A DNA stretch of 64,000 nt from Agrocybe praecox (GCA_964017145.1 OZ024848.1:1500501-1564500); one strand, 5' to 3'; counted from the first letter of the stretch, positions 1 through 11,758 are shown. Notes: generated by a model not told the origin, from the sequence alone. Translations and numbers: made by a program.

Positions 1-2295
1 TCACAGGTAGAAGAGATATTTTGGACAAGATAGCACATTTCTTCAAGAATGCCAGTGTTGAACAGCACATTTTTGTTTTGGAAGGCCTTGGTGGTTCTGG
101 AAAAAGCCAAATTGTCTTCCAATTTGTAAAAGAGTCAAATATGTATGGTTCAAGTTTTTTTATATTGTGTTTATTCTGATTTCATTTTTACCTCACATCA
201 CAGCTTTTCTGAAGTGTTTTATGTTGATGGAAGCAATGAGTCTACTCTCAAAGCAGATCTGGAATCTCTTGCCCCAGAAGTTTTAAAACTGTCTGCTGAA
301 CAAATTGCCAGATGGCTTGCAAGCCAGACTACAAACCACTGGCTTCTTGTAATTGATAATGCAGATGATGTTACTTTGAATCTGTATTCATTTCTGCCTA
401 CAAAGGGAAACATTATTATCACAACACGTAATCGTGAAGTTTGCACTTCTTATGCCACAAAGGATGGATATGTTGCTGTTGGGAATTTGAATACAGAGGA
501 AGCTGTAGATCTTCTGCTCAATTTGGCCAAAAGAGAAGCTAATGAGGAGAATCATGTACAAGCCAAACAGATTGTACAGGTGATTTTTGAAATACTCTTA
601 GAAATTTAATCTGTAATCTTATTTTTAAAAATATAGGAACTTGGATATCTTGCTTTGGCTATTTCTCATGCTGGTGCCTATATTTGTATAACCAATTTTT
701 CATTATCCAGATATTATATGTTTCATCAGCAACAACGGGATCACATTCTCCACTATGAAACAATCCAATATAAAAATATTGCAATTTATACCACCTGGAA
801 AATGAGCTATGATAAGCTGGATGATTCTGCAAAGTGCTTTTTGCAAATTTGCTCACTTTTGCAACATGAAGGGATTTCAGAAGAAATATTTGAAAAAGCT
901 GCATTGGCACAAACCAAAATGAATGATACCACTATGCAAAAAAGAGTGGAGCATCTTATGAGTCATTTTGGAAAAGAAGAATTATCTTGGAGCCCCCAAG
1001 CATTTCAGGAAATGATTTTAAAACTTCAAGTTTATTCTCTTATTGAATTCCATTTTGAACAAGGGCAAAAAAGTATATACAGAATGCATCCACTTGTACA
1101 ACAATGGGGAAGGGCCATACTGGGAACAGATGAGAAATTTATGGAGAAATGTGTTTTTTCAATTCTTGGTTTATCAATTCCATATGAATATAATGAACAT
1201 GTTCATAAATACCAGCACAATTTATGGCCACATATTCAACAACTATATGTAAAGGTTGCAGAACATTTGGATGAATTTGATGTTCAAATTTTGGATAAAA
1301 TAGAAATTCTTTGTGAAAAGCAAGGATACTACAAAGAGGCCGAAGTATTCTTGAAGACAGCATTATATAAGAAGAAGGAAATTCTTGGAGAGAATCATCC
1401 TTTTACTCTTACCAGCATGGCAAATTTGGCATCCACATATCTGGCCCAAGGCCTTTGGCAGAAAGCAGAAGCACTGCAGGTTGTAGTAATGCAAAAAAGC
1501 AAGGAAATTCTTGGAGAGAATCATCCTAATACTCTTATCAGTATGTCCAATTTGGCATCCATATATTGGGCTCAAGGCCTTTGGCAGAAAGCAGAGGCAC
1601 TGGAGGTTGTAGTAATACAAAAAAGAAAGGAAATTCTTGGAGAGAATCATCCTGATACTCTTACCAGTATGGCAAATTTGGCATCTGCATATCGGGAGCA
1701 AGGCCTTTTGCAGAAAGCAGAGGCATTACTGGTCGTAGTAATGCAAAAAAGAAAGATAATTCTTGGAGAGAATCATCCTGATACTCTTACCGGTATGGGC
1801 ACTTTGGCATCTACATATCGGGCCCAAGGTCTTTGGCATCAAGCAGAGGCATTGGGGGTTGTGGTAGTGCAAAAAAGGAAGGAAATTCTTGGAGAGAATC
1901 ATCCTGATACTTTTCTCAGTGTGGCACATTTGGCATCTACATATGGGGCCCAAGGCCTTTGGCAGAAAGCAGAGGCACTGGAGGTTGTAGTAATGCAAAA
2001 AAGCAAGGAAATTCTTGGAGAGAATCATCCCAATACTCTTTCCAGTATGGCAAATTTGGCTTTCAACTACCAGAGTCAGGGTTTCTGGAATAAAGCACAG
2101 TCACTTCAAGTACAAGTCATGGAAAAAAACATTCAAGTACTGGGAGAATCCCACCCACACACCCTTCAAAGCATGAAGGCTCTTGCATTCATATACAGAA
2201 AATTGGATAATAGTAGTGAAGCTGAAGTTCTTGAGGAGAAAATTAGAAACATAACTCTTAGTAGAGCATCAGGTGGGAGTTTTTCAAATTTGTAA
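1..2295 (+). CDS. NB-ARC / TPR NLR-like protein, 3' part (N-terminus outside window)
   Basis: Seen: the reading frame is open from base 3 and is joined as 3-142, 204-579 and 637-2295, with two GT-AG introns of 61 and 57 bp, giving about 724 residues. It starts inside an NB-ARC ATPase. The P-loop GLGGSGKS is encoded at 84-107, a Walker B block LLVIDNADD near 343-369, and an RNBS-B-like IIITTR block near 415-430. A GLPLA-like segment (LGYLALAIS) opens exon 3. A helical linker is followed by seven TPR units of the kinesin-light-chain type, each with a LGENHP core, and the stop at 2293-2295. Known: fungal NB-ARC/TPR proteins are STAND NTPases thought to act in non-self recognition or programmed cell death, with the repeats as sensor. 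Inference: no frame break is seen in this part, so it may be functional. The effector domain lies off the left edge, so the pathway cannot be named. Confidence 0.88.
1375..2256 (+). repeat. Seven tandem 126-bp TPR-coding units
   Basis: The core coding for ILGENHP recurs at 1381, 1507, 1633, 1759, 1885, 2011 and, degenerate, at 2137, always exactly 126 bp (42 codons) apart. Units 1-6 are very similar in DNA as well as protein and unit 7 has diverged. Differences concentrate at a few codons: repeat position 10 is F, N, D, D, D, N, H; position 23 is L, W, R, R, G, Q, R; position 35 is Q, E, L, G, E, Q, E. This fits repeat homogenisation with selection on exposed residues. Confidence 0.9.
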
Positions 2296-3264
2296 TGTAC
2301 ACATTCATTAATAAATTCCTCCATTATTTAGTTGACTGAGTGTATCTGCAGTTTCAAATTCTTCCAAAATATGAAAGATAATATAAAAATGTATTAGTAC
2401 ACATGGATCATAGTTAGAATAAGAAATAAAACACTTGCACAAAGCAAGCTAACATATGCCTTGGCAAATTATTCTCAGTATTGAAGCACATCAGACTCTA
2501 AATGAAGAGGTAAACAGACCTGCACACAGCAATATATATGCTACTGAGCAACAAAGCCCATCTAGATGACTAAAACTGAATATAAAGAAAGCCCAAGATG
2601 TTCAATGCACAATAAATAATGGCATCAGAGGGATGAATAAGAGCACCAATGCAGAGCCATCCATGTCAAAGGCAACAGAGGCAATAAGAAGAAGAGCTCA
2701 GACAATGAATACACAAAGGGTGATGCATGAGAAGGGAGATTTGGTCAGTAAAGAAGAGTAAGACAGATAAAACGTGCCACAATATCAGATGGATTCAAGG
2801 GCCAAACAAACAAAGAAAAGAGAAAAAGCACCAGGAGAAGACAAGGATTTGATGAGATGCAGAAAGAAGAACTTCTGTACAAAGGGAGCATTCACTGAGC
2901 AAAGTATAGAACTGATGGATTCAATGCATCAAAAGTGACAGCAGAGATAATCAAAGAAACATAAGGAGAGTGCTAGTAAGTGCAGAAATGATAATTGAAA
3001 GACTTGACATTGAAAAAAAATTATTACTGAGTGCCAAAAGGAAATGCAACAGAGTCTGCTGCCAGATTGAACTGACTGGAAGTTGAACAATAGAAGAGTA
3101 AGTATGGCAGAACTTGATGTACATTCTCTGGTCCATCCCATCCCTAATGTAAAAGCTTCTCCACCACTGAGAGAAGATAAAGCAGGTCCAGACCCAAGCA
3201 GTAACAATGGTAATTACAAACATCAGGAAGATCACAGGCCACTAGGGCTGCTAGACCACTTGTA
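2296..3264. other. Intergenic, AG-rich, no gene recognised
   Basis: This stretch follows the NLR gene stop. It is purine-rich on the plus strand and has only short open frames with no recognisable domain or splice pattern. I see no RNA gene and no clear repeat in it. Confidence 0.5.
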
Positions 3265-4189
3265 GCAGCTACCTTTATATATCAAATGTAGCAAACTGCC
3301 CAAACCTAGTGATACATCCTGGGGGCCACTTTGCTACCTTCCACTTTGGGATGTCCTAACACCTATAAGAGTGACTATAGGTGACAGTAGGCTGAAGTCA
3401 TGTGATATAAGGCATGTGACTTGTGCACAGCCACCAAAACTAAAATTATATCGTTGGATAGAGAAAAATTCAGGGACCATGCTAAATATTTTTTATTACA
3501 TAAGCATCAACGGTTCTGTCGCAAAACGCAAAATACTTTTTGAACCTTGTGTATAAATCAAAATAAAAGATTAAAATATTCATAGTGAGCTGAAAAAAAA
3601 TTCTAAAATCATCAAAAAATGTTAACTATACTATATTAGGCTTGACCTACCTAATTAGGCAAAGTGTTCTAAAAATAGCTTCGCGCTATAAATACATGCA
3701 TTACCTACTCAATACATAAATTTCTAAAAATAGAAATTTGAACTAAAAATAGATCCGTTCTAAAAATAGATTTGATCTTATTTGGTCATGTCTTAGTCCC
3801 GTCCATGTATCAAGAGGACTTTATTGCAAAATGTCAAAGTCCAAAGTCCTCTTGCCTTATTGGGTTGTTTGAATTTGATGTCACTCAAGGGCTTTGTTTG
3901 TTTTGTATCAGGCCTGCCCCTGCTTGCTGACATCATTATTTGTTATTTGTTTGTATTTGAGGCCATATAAACATATGAGTGGAGCCTAAACATGTAAATA
4001 GAGGCAAGCAAAAAGTCATGTGCATTGATTTTGATGCCATCAATATCAGACACATGACTATAGTCACAAATAGTCACAATAGGCCTGCCAGCCAAAGGTC
4101 TTTCCAAAAAAGTCAGGTAGCAAATTGCCTACCTGGATGTATCACATAGGTTAGCAAACTGCCTACATTTGATATAGAATTATAGCTGC
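3265..4189. mobile_element. Inverted-repeat (foldback/MITE-like) element of about 0.9 kb
   Basis: The arm at about 3265-3355 is an imperfect inverted copy of the arm at about 4100-4189. Shared blocks include ATATCAAATGTA, a CCTA-GTGATACATCC block and TTGCTACCT, in the same order when one arm is reversed. The interior has no coding potential. It includes (3448-3790) a reversed copy of a sequence also present at about 26290-26590 and, in part, at 37798-37910. No target duplication was resolved. Confidence 0.55.
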
Positions 4190-5013
4190 ACTGGCTGACG
4201 ACACACCGACAATGACCCCGCAAACCACGATGATGATAACGCCAACAATGATAACGACGAATGCGCATGGCGAAACCGACGAAGGCTGCCAGCGAACCAG
4301 CTGACGAACGCGAGGGGGCGGGGTTGGGCGCAACGGTGTGACGTGGCAAGGCAGGGCGTTTAGGACATCAGGAAAAACACTTTTTGCCTTGGGACTCCTT
4401 GGGGATATGAATATTGTGCAGAGTATATCCCCCAGGCTCCAAGCTGCTTTGACTGCTTTGACTGCCCCTAGGGTTCCCTCAGGTTCCCAAGGCAAAAAGT
4501 GTTTTTCCTGATGGACGACGACGAGGTAAGTACTCTGTTTGCTCGCTCACTGCCACTGTCGACAGGTTGAGCCCTCTGATCCTCCTTTCCTATCCCCTTC
4601 CTCCTCCCCACCCTCTTCTTATCTCTCTGCCCTATCCCCTCCCATCTCCTCTTCCCTCTGCTCTCCTCTTTCCATATCCCCTCCCTCCATTTTTCTCTAA
4701 TCAAAAATAATTATAGAAGTATATTACAAATCATGTATATTATGAAATTTTTTAATTAATTAATTAAATTTCGCTTTTTCATATGTTTTTTTGTGTGATT
4801 CTTATGTTTTTTGTGAATGTTATGTTTTTTAAACATAAATGACATTGCATAAAACATGCAAACAGCAAGTTTCCACAAAGTTTGACTGGATTCTGGATGG
4901 AGTCCACCAGACTCCAGTGGAATCCAGCACAAAAAGCATGCCAATCCACTGGACTCCATGGGACTATGTGGACTCCACTGGACTCCACCAGGAATCAGTG
5001 GGGCAGTGTAAAG
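4190..5013 (+). mobile_element. CACTA-like non-autonomous element, copy 1 (left end missing)
   Basis: Homologous in order to the element at 8262-9827. Shared blocks are a GGTTGGGC-type GC-rich stretch ending GTGACGTGGCA, a GAGGTAAGTA stretch, a C/T-rich tract, and an A/T-rich block with TTCGCTTTTTCATATG. The right end is GTGGGGCAGTGTAAAG (to 5013), the reverse of the CTTTACACTGCCCCAC terminus. Just inside it, at 4880-5000, are many short GACTCCA/TGGATTC repeats like the subterminal repeats of CACTA elements. No left terminus is found, and the chromovirus frame begins directly at 5014, so sequence has been lost here. Confidence 0.55.
4367..4512. mobile_element. Nested 146-bp MITE with about 28-bp terminal inverted repeats
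   Basis: The left end ATCAGGAAAAACACTTTTTG and the following bases are the exact reverse complement of the right end ending CCTGAT, over about 28 bp. The element is flanked by GGAC at 4363-4366 and 4513-4516, a candidate 4-bp target duplication. The homologous place in the sister element (about 9243-9246) lacks the insertion. A single end of the same family, reading AAAAGTGTTTTTCCTGAT, occurs near 47382-47398. Confidence 0.7.
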
Positions 5014-8003
5014 TATTGCTATTGAGTTGAAGCCTAGTTCTGAGCCATATAGATCAAAGATATATCCTCTTTCACCTAAGGAGCAGAAAGAGCTTGATGC
5101 CTTTCTAGAGGAAAATCTGAAATCTGGCAGAATTAGACCTTCCAAGTCACCTATGGCATCCCCTGTTTTCTTTGTCAAGAAGAAGGATGGCTCTCTTAGA
5201 CTAGTACAGGACTATAGGAAGCTGAATGAAATGACTATCAAAAACTCCTACCCTCTACCTCTCATTTCTGACATCATCACCAAACTCAGTAAAGTTAAAT
5301 ACTTCACCAAGCTGGATGTCAGATGGGGATTTAACAATGTCAGAGTTAAGGAAGGAGATGAATGGAAGGCAGCCTTTAGAACTAATAGAGGGCTGTTTGA
5401 ACCATTGGTCATGTTTTTTTGGCTTAACCAATAGTCCTGCCACCTTTCAAACTATGATGAATGACATCTTCATAGAGCTCATTGATGGCAATGTTGTCAT
5501 TGTCTACATGGATGACATATTGGTTTTCACTGAGACTCTTGAACATCATAGAGAAGTAGTCAAGAAGGTTCTGCAAATTCTAGAAGAAAACAAACTCTAC
5601 CTCAAAGCAGAAAAATGTGAATTTGAAAAGGAAAAGATTGAATATCTTGGACTTATCATTTCACAAGGCGAGATTGAAATGGATCCTGTCAAGGTAGAGG
5701 GAGTCTCCAAATGGCCTGAACCTGAAAATGTCAAGGATGTTCAATCATTCTTGGGATTTGTTAACTTCTACAGAAGGTTCATAGAGGATTTTGCAGACAT
5801 TGCCAAGCCACTGCATGAATTGACAAAGAAGGGAACAGTCTGGAGATGGGGACTTAGACATCAGGAAGCCTTTGATCAGTTAAAGCTTAAGGTCACATCC
5901 TCCCCTGTTTTGGTTTTCCCTGATGATAATAAGCCCTATAAAGTTGAAGCAGATAGCTCAGATTATGCTACTGGGGCAGTCTTATCTCAGGAAGGATCAG
6001 ATGGGAAATGGCATCCTGTGGCCTTTATGTCTAAGTCTCTTTCTGAAGTAGAAAGGAATTATGAGATCCATGACAAGGAAATGCTGGCAATTATCAGGGC
6101 ACTAGATGAATGGAGACACTATCTTAAAGGAACTCAACATACCTTTGAGATTTGGACAGACCACAAAAATCTAGAGTACTTTATGACTGCTCAGAAGCTA
6201 AGCAGGAGGCAGGCCAGATGGTCTCTATTTTTGTCCAGATTTGACTTTTCTCTTCATCATAGACCTGGTAAAAAATCTCTAAAGCCAGATGCTCTGTCAA
6301 GGAGATCAGATCATAAGAAGGGGGAGAATGATAATGAAAATGTAGTTCTCCTCAAACCTTCCTACTTCAAAATCCAAGCTCTCAAACAGGGGCACACCAT
6401 TTTGTCTGGTCCTGAGACTGATCTTCTTAAGAAAATCAGAGAAGCAAAGGACATGGATGAAAAGGTTGTGAAGGCAGTACAGGAATTGAAGGGATCCTCA
6501 ACCAAGAAAATAGAAGGACAGGAATGGGCAGAAGAGCAGGGACTTATTCTCTACAGAGGGAAAGTGTATGTTCCCAAGGACAAAGATCTTAGAAGGAAAA
6601 TTGTGGAACTACATCATGATGCCTATATTGCTGGACATCCAGGAAAATGGAAGACAATAGAGCTAGTCTCTAGAAATTATTGGTGGCCAGGAATGTCTCA
6701 CTATATTGCAGCCTACACTAGAAGCTGTGATAGATGTAACAGGACAAAGACATTTCCAGCTAAGCCTGTTGGCTTCCTGACTCCTACTGAAATTCCTTCT
6801 GATGTCTGGCAAACCATTACTGTGGACTTTATCACTGGATTACCTGGGTGTCAAGGGTACAATGCCATCATGATAGTTGTAGATAGGCTTAGTAAGATGA
6901 TCCATATCATACCCACCACAGATGAGGTCACATCTGAAGGTACTGCTAAGCTCTACAGGGACTATGTCTGGAAACTGCATGGTCTACCTATCAAAATAAT
7001 CTGTGATAGAGGTCCCCAGTTTGTCTCCAAGTTCATGAAAGAGCTCAACTCCTTATTAGGTATTCAGATTGCTTCATCTACAGCCTATCACCCTCAGACA
7101 GATGGTCAAACTGAGAGGGTAAATCAAGAAGTAGAACAATACCTCAGGCTCTTCATAAACCATAGACAAGATGACTGAGTAGAATGGTTGTCCTTAGCTG
7201 AATTCTCCTACAACAACAGAGTTCAAGCATCTACTAGGCAAACACCCTTCATGCTGAATAATGGTAGACATCCCAGAATGGGCACAGAACCTCTTAGAAA
7301 CAGCAAGATGGACACTGTAGATACCTTTGTGAAAAACATGGAAGAGGCCAGAAAAAAAGCAGAGTCTGCACTCAAAAAAGCTGCTGATGATATGGCCAAG
7401 TTCTATGATAGACACAGAGATGCACCTACTGAGTATAAGGTTGGGGACATGGTTTGGCTGGATGGCAAGGACTTAAAGACTGATAGGCCTTCCAAGAAAT
7501 TGGAGGACAAAAGATATGGACCATACAAGATCACCAAAGTTGTTGGTCCAAATGCCTATGAATTGAAATTGCCCCCTACCATGAAGATCCATCCTGTATT
7601 CAATGTGGTCAAGCTCATGCCCCATCATCCTGATCCAGTTGGTAGAAAGCCCCCTTCCAGACCTCCACCAGTTATCAAAGGAGAAAACCCTGAATGGGAA
7701 GTTGAGTACATCAAGGACAGCAGATTATTCAGAAATAAGCTGCAGTACTTGGTGAAATGGAAAAACTACCCAAATGAAGAAAGTACTTGGGAACCTGCTG
7801 AAAATTTGAAGAGGGCAGCTAAATCAATCAAGGAATTCCATGCAAAACACCTATCTGCTCCTAGAAAAATTTCTGCACTCACTTTTGATAGACTTTCATT
7901 TTCACCTCTAATTAATTTTACTGAACCCCCACCTCCTCTGAAACCCTCCAAACTCAGTCATACATGTGCACATTGTGGGAAATGTGCCTTAGAGAGGGGG
8001 TGA
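5014..8003 (+). pseudogene. Ty3/gypsy chromovirus pol, 5'-truncated and broken
   Basis: Domains in order: reverse transcriptase with YMDD near 5505; RNase H (DSSDYATGAVL region near 5955, TDHKNLEYF near 6165); H2C2 integrase zinc finger near 6610-6740; DDE integrase core (DFITGLP, CDRGPQF, QTERVNQ) 6825-7130; and a C-terminal chromodomain (EYIKDSR to STWEPAENL) about 7690-7810. Gag, protease and the start of RT are missing, because the frame begins at the end of a CACTA-like element. One extra T in the run at about 5413-5419 shifts the frame. A TGA at 7176-7178 replaces a codon that is usually Trp in this integrase. The purine tract 7991-8000 abuts the 3' LTR. Known: the chromodomain directs integration to heterochromatin. 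Inference: this copy cannot move by itself. Confidence 0.93.
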
Positions 8004-8261
8004 TGTCAGGGTTTCCCCTATTTTCCCTTATTTTTCTATATTTATTTCGCATTTTTCCCTTTGATAGATGTGTAGATATCTTATCTGTTTCATATCTTTG
8101 ATTATCTCTTGATTATCATTTGATTAGATACTTATCATCTTTATTTCCCATGAGCACTGCCTCAATCACTCCACATCATTCTTCTCCTTGTTTCATGATG
8201 TCATTGTCTTATTCATCATTCCTTTATGATCTCATTGTATTACTCATCCTTCTGTTGAGAT

Positions 8262-9827
8262 CTTTACACTGCCCCACATATACTGATCGGAACCGCTCGG
8301 AAATTTGACTTTTCCGAGCAGTTCTGAGCAGAAATGTATCTTTTTCTTCTCTGCCAAATGGCTGAGAAAGACCCACTTTTTTTCCAAGCAATTCTGATCA
8401 GAATTACTCAGAAAAGTCAGAACTGATCAGACAGCTCGGAAATTGAGCTCCCATATTACCCAGTGAAATTGGTCAGAAACACTCGGAAATGAGTTACCTA
8501 TGATATGTTTTATTTTATTTATTTTGTGGTTATTTCGTCATTTCTGCCAAAACCGTAACATATTACGTCACATTTAATGTTTGATAAATATATTTCGAAT
8601 ATTTTAGGAATTATCGTGATTTTTTCATAATTTTAGGAGGCCCGTGTGACATACAAACGACAATTTTTGTAAAATTCCCAAAATAGATGTCCGGACCGTT
8701 TCGGAAATTGCCGGCACAGCCACAACCCGCTGCCCAGGCCGCGTCATCACTCTTTCCCTGCTCCCACCACTACCACCACCATCCTCTACCACCGTCCACC
8801 ACCATTACCCATCGCCACCACAACGCAACGACGACGGCGACGAGAACACGCCGACAACATGACGGCGACAACAACATGACGGCGATGACAACGACACGGC
8901 GACAACGACACGACACGACAACAACAACACGACAACAACAACACGACAACAACATGAAGACGACGACACAACGTCGACGACACAACACGACGGCACGACG
9001 GCACACCGACGACAACGACGTGCCAACAACAACGACACCCGGCGACAACGACGCTGACACGACAACGACAACGGCAACGCGCCAACAGCAACGACATGCC
9101 AACGACGACACGACACGATGACGCGCCAACGGCAACCGGCGATGACGACACGACGACGACACGCCAGGCGAACAAACCAGCAAACACGAGGGGACCGGGT
9201 TGGGGGCAAGGGCGTGACGTGGCACGATGGGGAGGGGTTATAGGACGATGAAGGGGGTACAATATGGGAACGGGTACTACGAGGTAAGTACCCCATCGAC
9301 GCCGTCCCCTAGCTCACCGCTGCTGTCCACAGGTTGCCCTCCTTTATCTCCCCTCTCCTCCACCCTTCCCTCATCCCATCCCCTTCCTCCTCCTCACCCT
9401 CATCCCTTCTCTCTGCCCTATCCTCCTCTCTCCTTTCCTCTGTTTCTCCCCTTCTCTCTGTCCTTTCCCTCCATATCCTTTCCCCTATTTTCTCTCCAAT
9501 TAAATAAATATATATGTATATAAAATTATGTATGTTATAAATCAAATTGAATTAAATTCGCTTTTTCATATGTTTTTTTTGTGTGAATCTCAGGTTTTTG
9601 GTGAATGTTATTTTTTTTAAACATAAGTGACCTTTGTACTCATAATAGACTCATGTTTACTCAGAACTGCTCAGAAATACTCAGAAATACTCAGAAACAT
9701 TCAGAAAATTTAACAGTCTAGCTACAATTGTCCTCAAATATACTGAATCCACTCAGAATCACTCAGAATCACTCAGAAATTTACTTGTCTGAGCGGTTCT
9801 GATCAGTACATGTGGGGCAGTGTGAAG
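8262..9827. mobile_element. CACTA-like non-autonomous element, copy 2, nested in the LTR
   Basis: The ends are CTTTACACTGCCCCACATA at 8262 and its near-exact reverse complement ending at 9827. The match continues inward through TACTGATC-GGAACCGCTC, about 35 bp in all. Behind each end are clustered short repeats of the CTCGGAA/CTCAGAA type (8290-8500 and 9655-9805), as in CACTA subterminal regions. The core holds an ACGACAACG-type minisatellite and an exon-like GAGGTAAGT block shared with copy 1. No transposase is present. Comparison with the empty solo LTR shows that it inserted here; the target duplication is not clear (TTA versus TGA just outside CACTG/CAGTG). Confidence 0.75.
8800..9170. 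repeat. ACGACAACG-type minisatellite inside the CACTA-like element
   Basis: Long run of degenerate ACGACAACGACACGGCGACA-like units. It opens reading frames on both strands (Thr/Asp/His-rich on plus, Val/Cys/Ser-rich on minus) that are artefacts of composition and not genes. Confidence 0.8.
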
Positions 9828-9985
9828 TACTGCTTCTGTTTCATGATGTAATGTAGGAATATTCTAGAATAGCTGTAGGGTATATATACTGGACATGTAG
9901 GTAGCTGTAGCCCCAGCTTCAATCTCTTAGGATATCCACTATCATTGGTGTGATCTCTTAGAACCATTGGGTGTCTCTCTCTCTC

Positions 9986-10019
<34 letters not shown>

Positions 10020-10081
10020 TCTCCCTCTTGCTTTGTCTTTGTTGGTGGCCTTGTCACACTGATCTTAGTGTTGCCCTGACA

Positions 10082-10403
10082 TTGAGCGTGGTGATTTCGT
10101 ATAGTGTGCAAAGACATTAACTCACATTCTGTGTGAATTATACTCAACACTGTATTTTTGAGTTCATAAATTGACTTCATAGTACACATGCTCCAATAGT
10201 ATGAAATGATTTTGACCCTAGGTACCTTACACAAAGTGATATTGACTTATGTATAAATTATGCATTGGAATCAAGGACATTGGTAGTGGTCTTCACAACA
10301 GTGATGAAAATACATATAATATCTTTGTATGTTGTACTTTTTTTAATACAAACATGTTATACTACACTATTAAGATGTACTCTAATATTTATTTTACTTA
10401 AAG
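10082..10403. repeat. Flank of the chromovirus with the first copy of a dispersed 130-bp repeat
   Basis: From about 10268 to 10400 the sequence matches 11812-11945: a GACATTGGTAGTG start, CTTCACAACA, a TTGTATGTTGT block and a TTATTT-ACTTA end. The two copies are now separated by the insertion at 10404-11758. No gene is seen. Confidence 0.6.
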
Positions 10404-11758
10404 CGTTAAGGTGCTTGCAGCGGGGTTGAGTGTGTATGTACGATTTGTACTTTGTATATACTCCGAAACAAAACCCAATCAATGTGATTAGTTCTTTCGT
10501 GGGAGGGATACGCAATACACGTCGTTAATTATGTTTTCTCTCTAAAGATACGCTCTCTAATGCAACAGAACGTTTCCTAGGATCGAAGATCACAAGTGTT
10601 TGAGTAGCTTACGCACAAAGCGAAGTTCCTCGGAAAGTGTAAACGTAGATTTAATGTGTTTCCACAAGATGTAGTGTGTAGGTAGTTCGCCACTTAGGCT
10701 GGATACTTAATCCAAAGTCTTTTAATCACTTAGAAAGGGGACTCAATCCTAAACGGGCCACTTAGGCGTCACTTAGACAATTTGCCACTTAGGCAAGGAA
10801 CTTATCCCTAGGAACGGGCCACTTAGGCGTCACTTAGACAATTCTTGCCACTTAGGCGGGTATTAAGCGTTATGTCACTTAAGACAGAGGAAACTTTATC
10901 CCAATACGTTTATTTAGGTTCCTCGAGAACTCTACAAGTTAACTCAAGTCACTCAACTAACACCAAGATGCTCAAAGTCGCTAACTCGAGCATGACGCTC
11001 TGAGGGCGCTTATTCACATTAGCCGACGATCATTGATCGATGTCGTAGGGTCTGAAGCATCGGAGTACCATGGTATCGTATGGATCTACAATCCTCGGCT
11101 CCACAACTGCCGTTTAAGGTAACTGCGCATATCCGAGGGTCTTAAGACCATGTGTAAGCGTTCCTAGGAACTTCTTCTTTTAGGTTTATCAGCGATCTGA
11201 CTCAAGTAGACGTCGGCAAGTCCTAATTGACATTACTAGTGCTTGTCTCGTCGTTTGCATAGTGCCCACTATGTTCCTAGGGACCAGTAATGTACTTTGT
11301 TAATGCTAGGATCAGTCCTACCGCCTTGAGTTAGCATTCTTAGGAACGTTGGCAGTAGTTTACATGCACTTTCATATGGTGGGAACTTTCCGTTTCCATA
11401 TTAGGTAGATATGGACATGTCGCGCATTGCGTAATAATAAGTGGCTATAGCGCCGTTAAGCTTATTATTAGCAGGCTCTAGCTTACATTCCTGATGGTTG
11501 AATATTATCCTAGGAGCCTTCGATCCTGCTGCATCGCTGTTAAAGCGTTCCACGCATTTCTGAGGAACTACTATAACTAACTCTAGCATTCGTAAGGTTC
11601 GTCCTAGGGTTCGTAGAATGGTTTCCCCTAGCCAAACATGTAGCTATCCTCGCTCTGTACTTATGTAGACTTAATAATAAACGTGTTTATTATGCCCAAA
11701 ATTAAGTAGGATAGATACTTGGTTAAAGTTCAGTCACAGCTGAACACCAGTCGTATCA
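10404..11758 (+). mobile_element. Insertion of about 1.35 kb, probably a solo LTR
   Basis: It separates two copies of a tandem repeat that run together without it at 11812-11945. It starts GTTAAGGTGCTTGCAGCGGG and ends TGAACACCAGTCGTATCA, which resembles a 5'-TG to CA-3' LTR with a mutated first base. It is non-coding. It contains a direct duplication (about 10757-10815 and 10816-10870) built from GCCACTTAGGC and GTCACTTAGAC words, and at least seven CCTAGGAAC-like words. No target duplication was found, so the class is an inference. Confidence 0.4.

Larger units (their letters stand above)
8004..10081 (+). mobile_element. 3' LTR of the chromovirus, interrupted by a DNA element
   Basis: The LTR starts TGTCAGGG right after the pol stop and ends CCCTGACA, an 8-bp terminal inverted repeat. 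It matches the solo LTR at 46185-46662 on both sides of an inserted element (8262-9827). Without the insertion the LTR would be about 512 bp. It carries a CT-rich microsatellite near 9968-10025. The 5' LTR is absent from the window. Confidence 0.85.

Noticed and set aside
8687..9296. Long open frames on both strands (Thr/Asp/His-rich plus, Val/Cys-rich minus)
   Set aside because: They lie in an ACGACAACG minisatellite inside a non-autonomous element and follow from composition.
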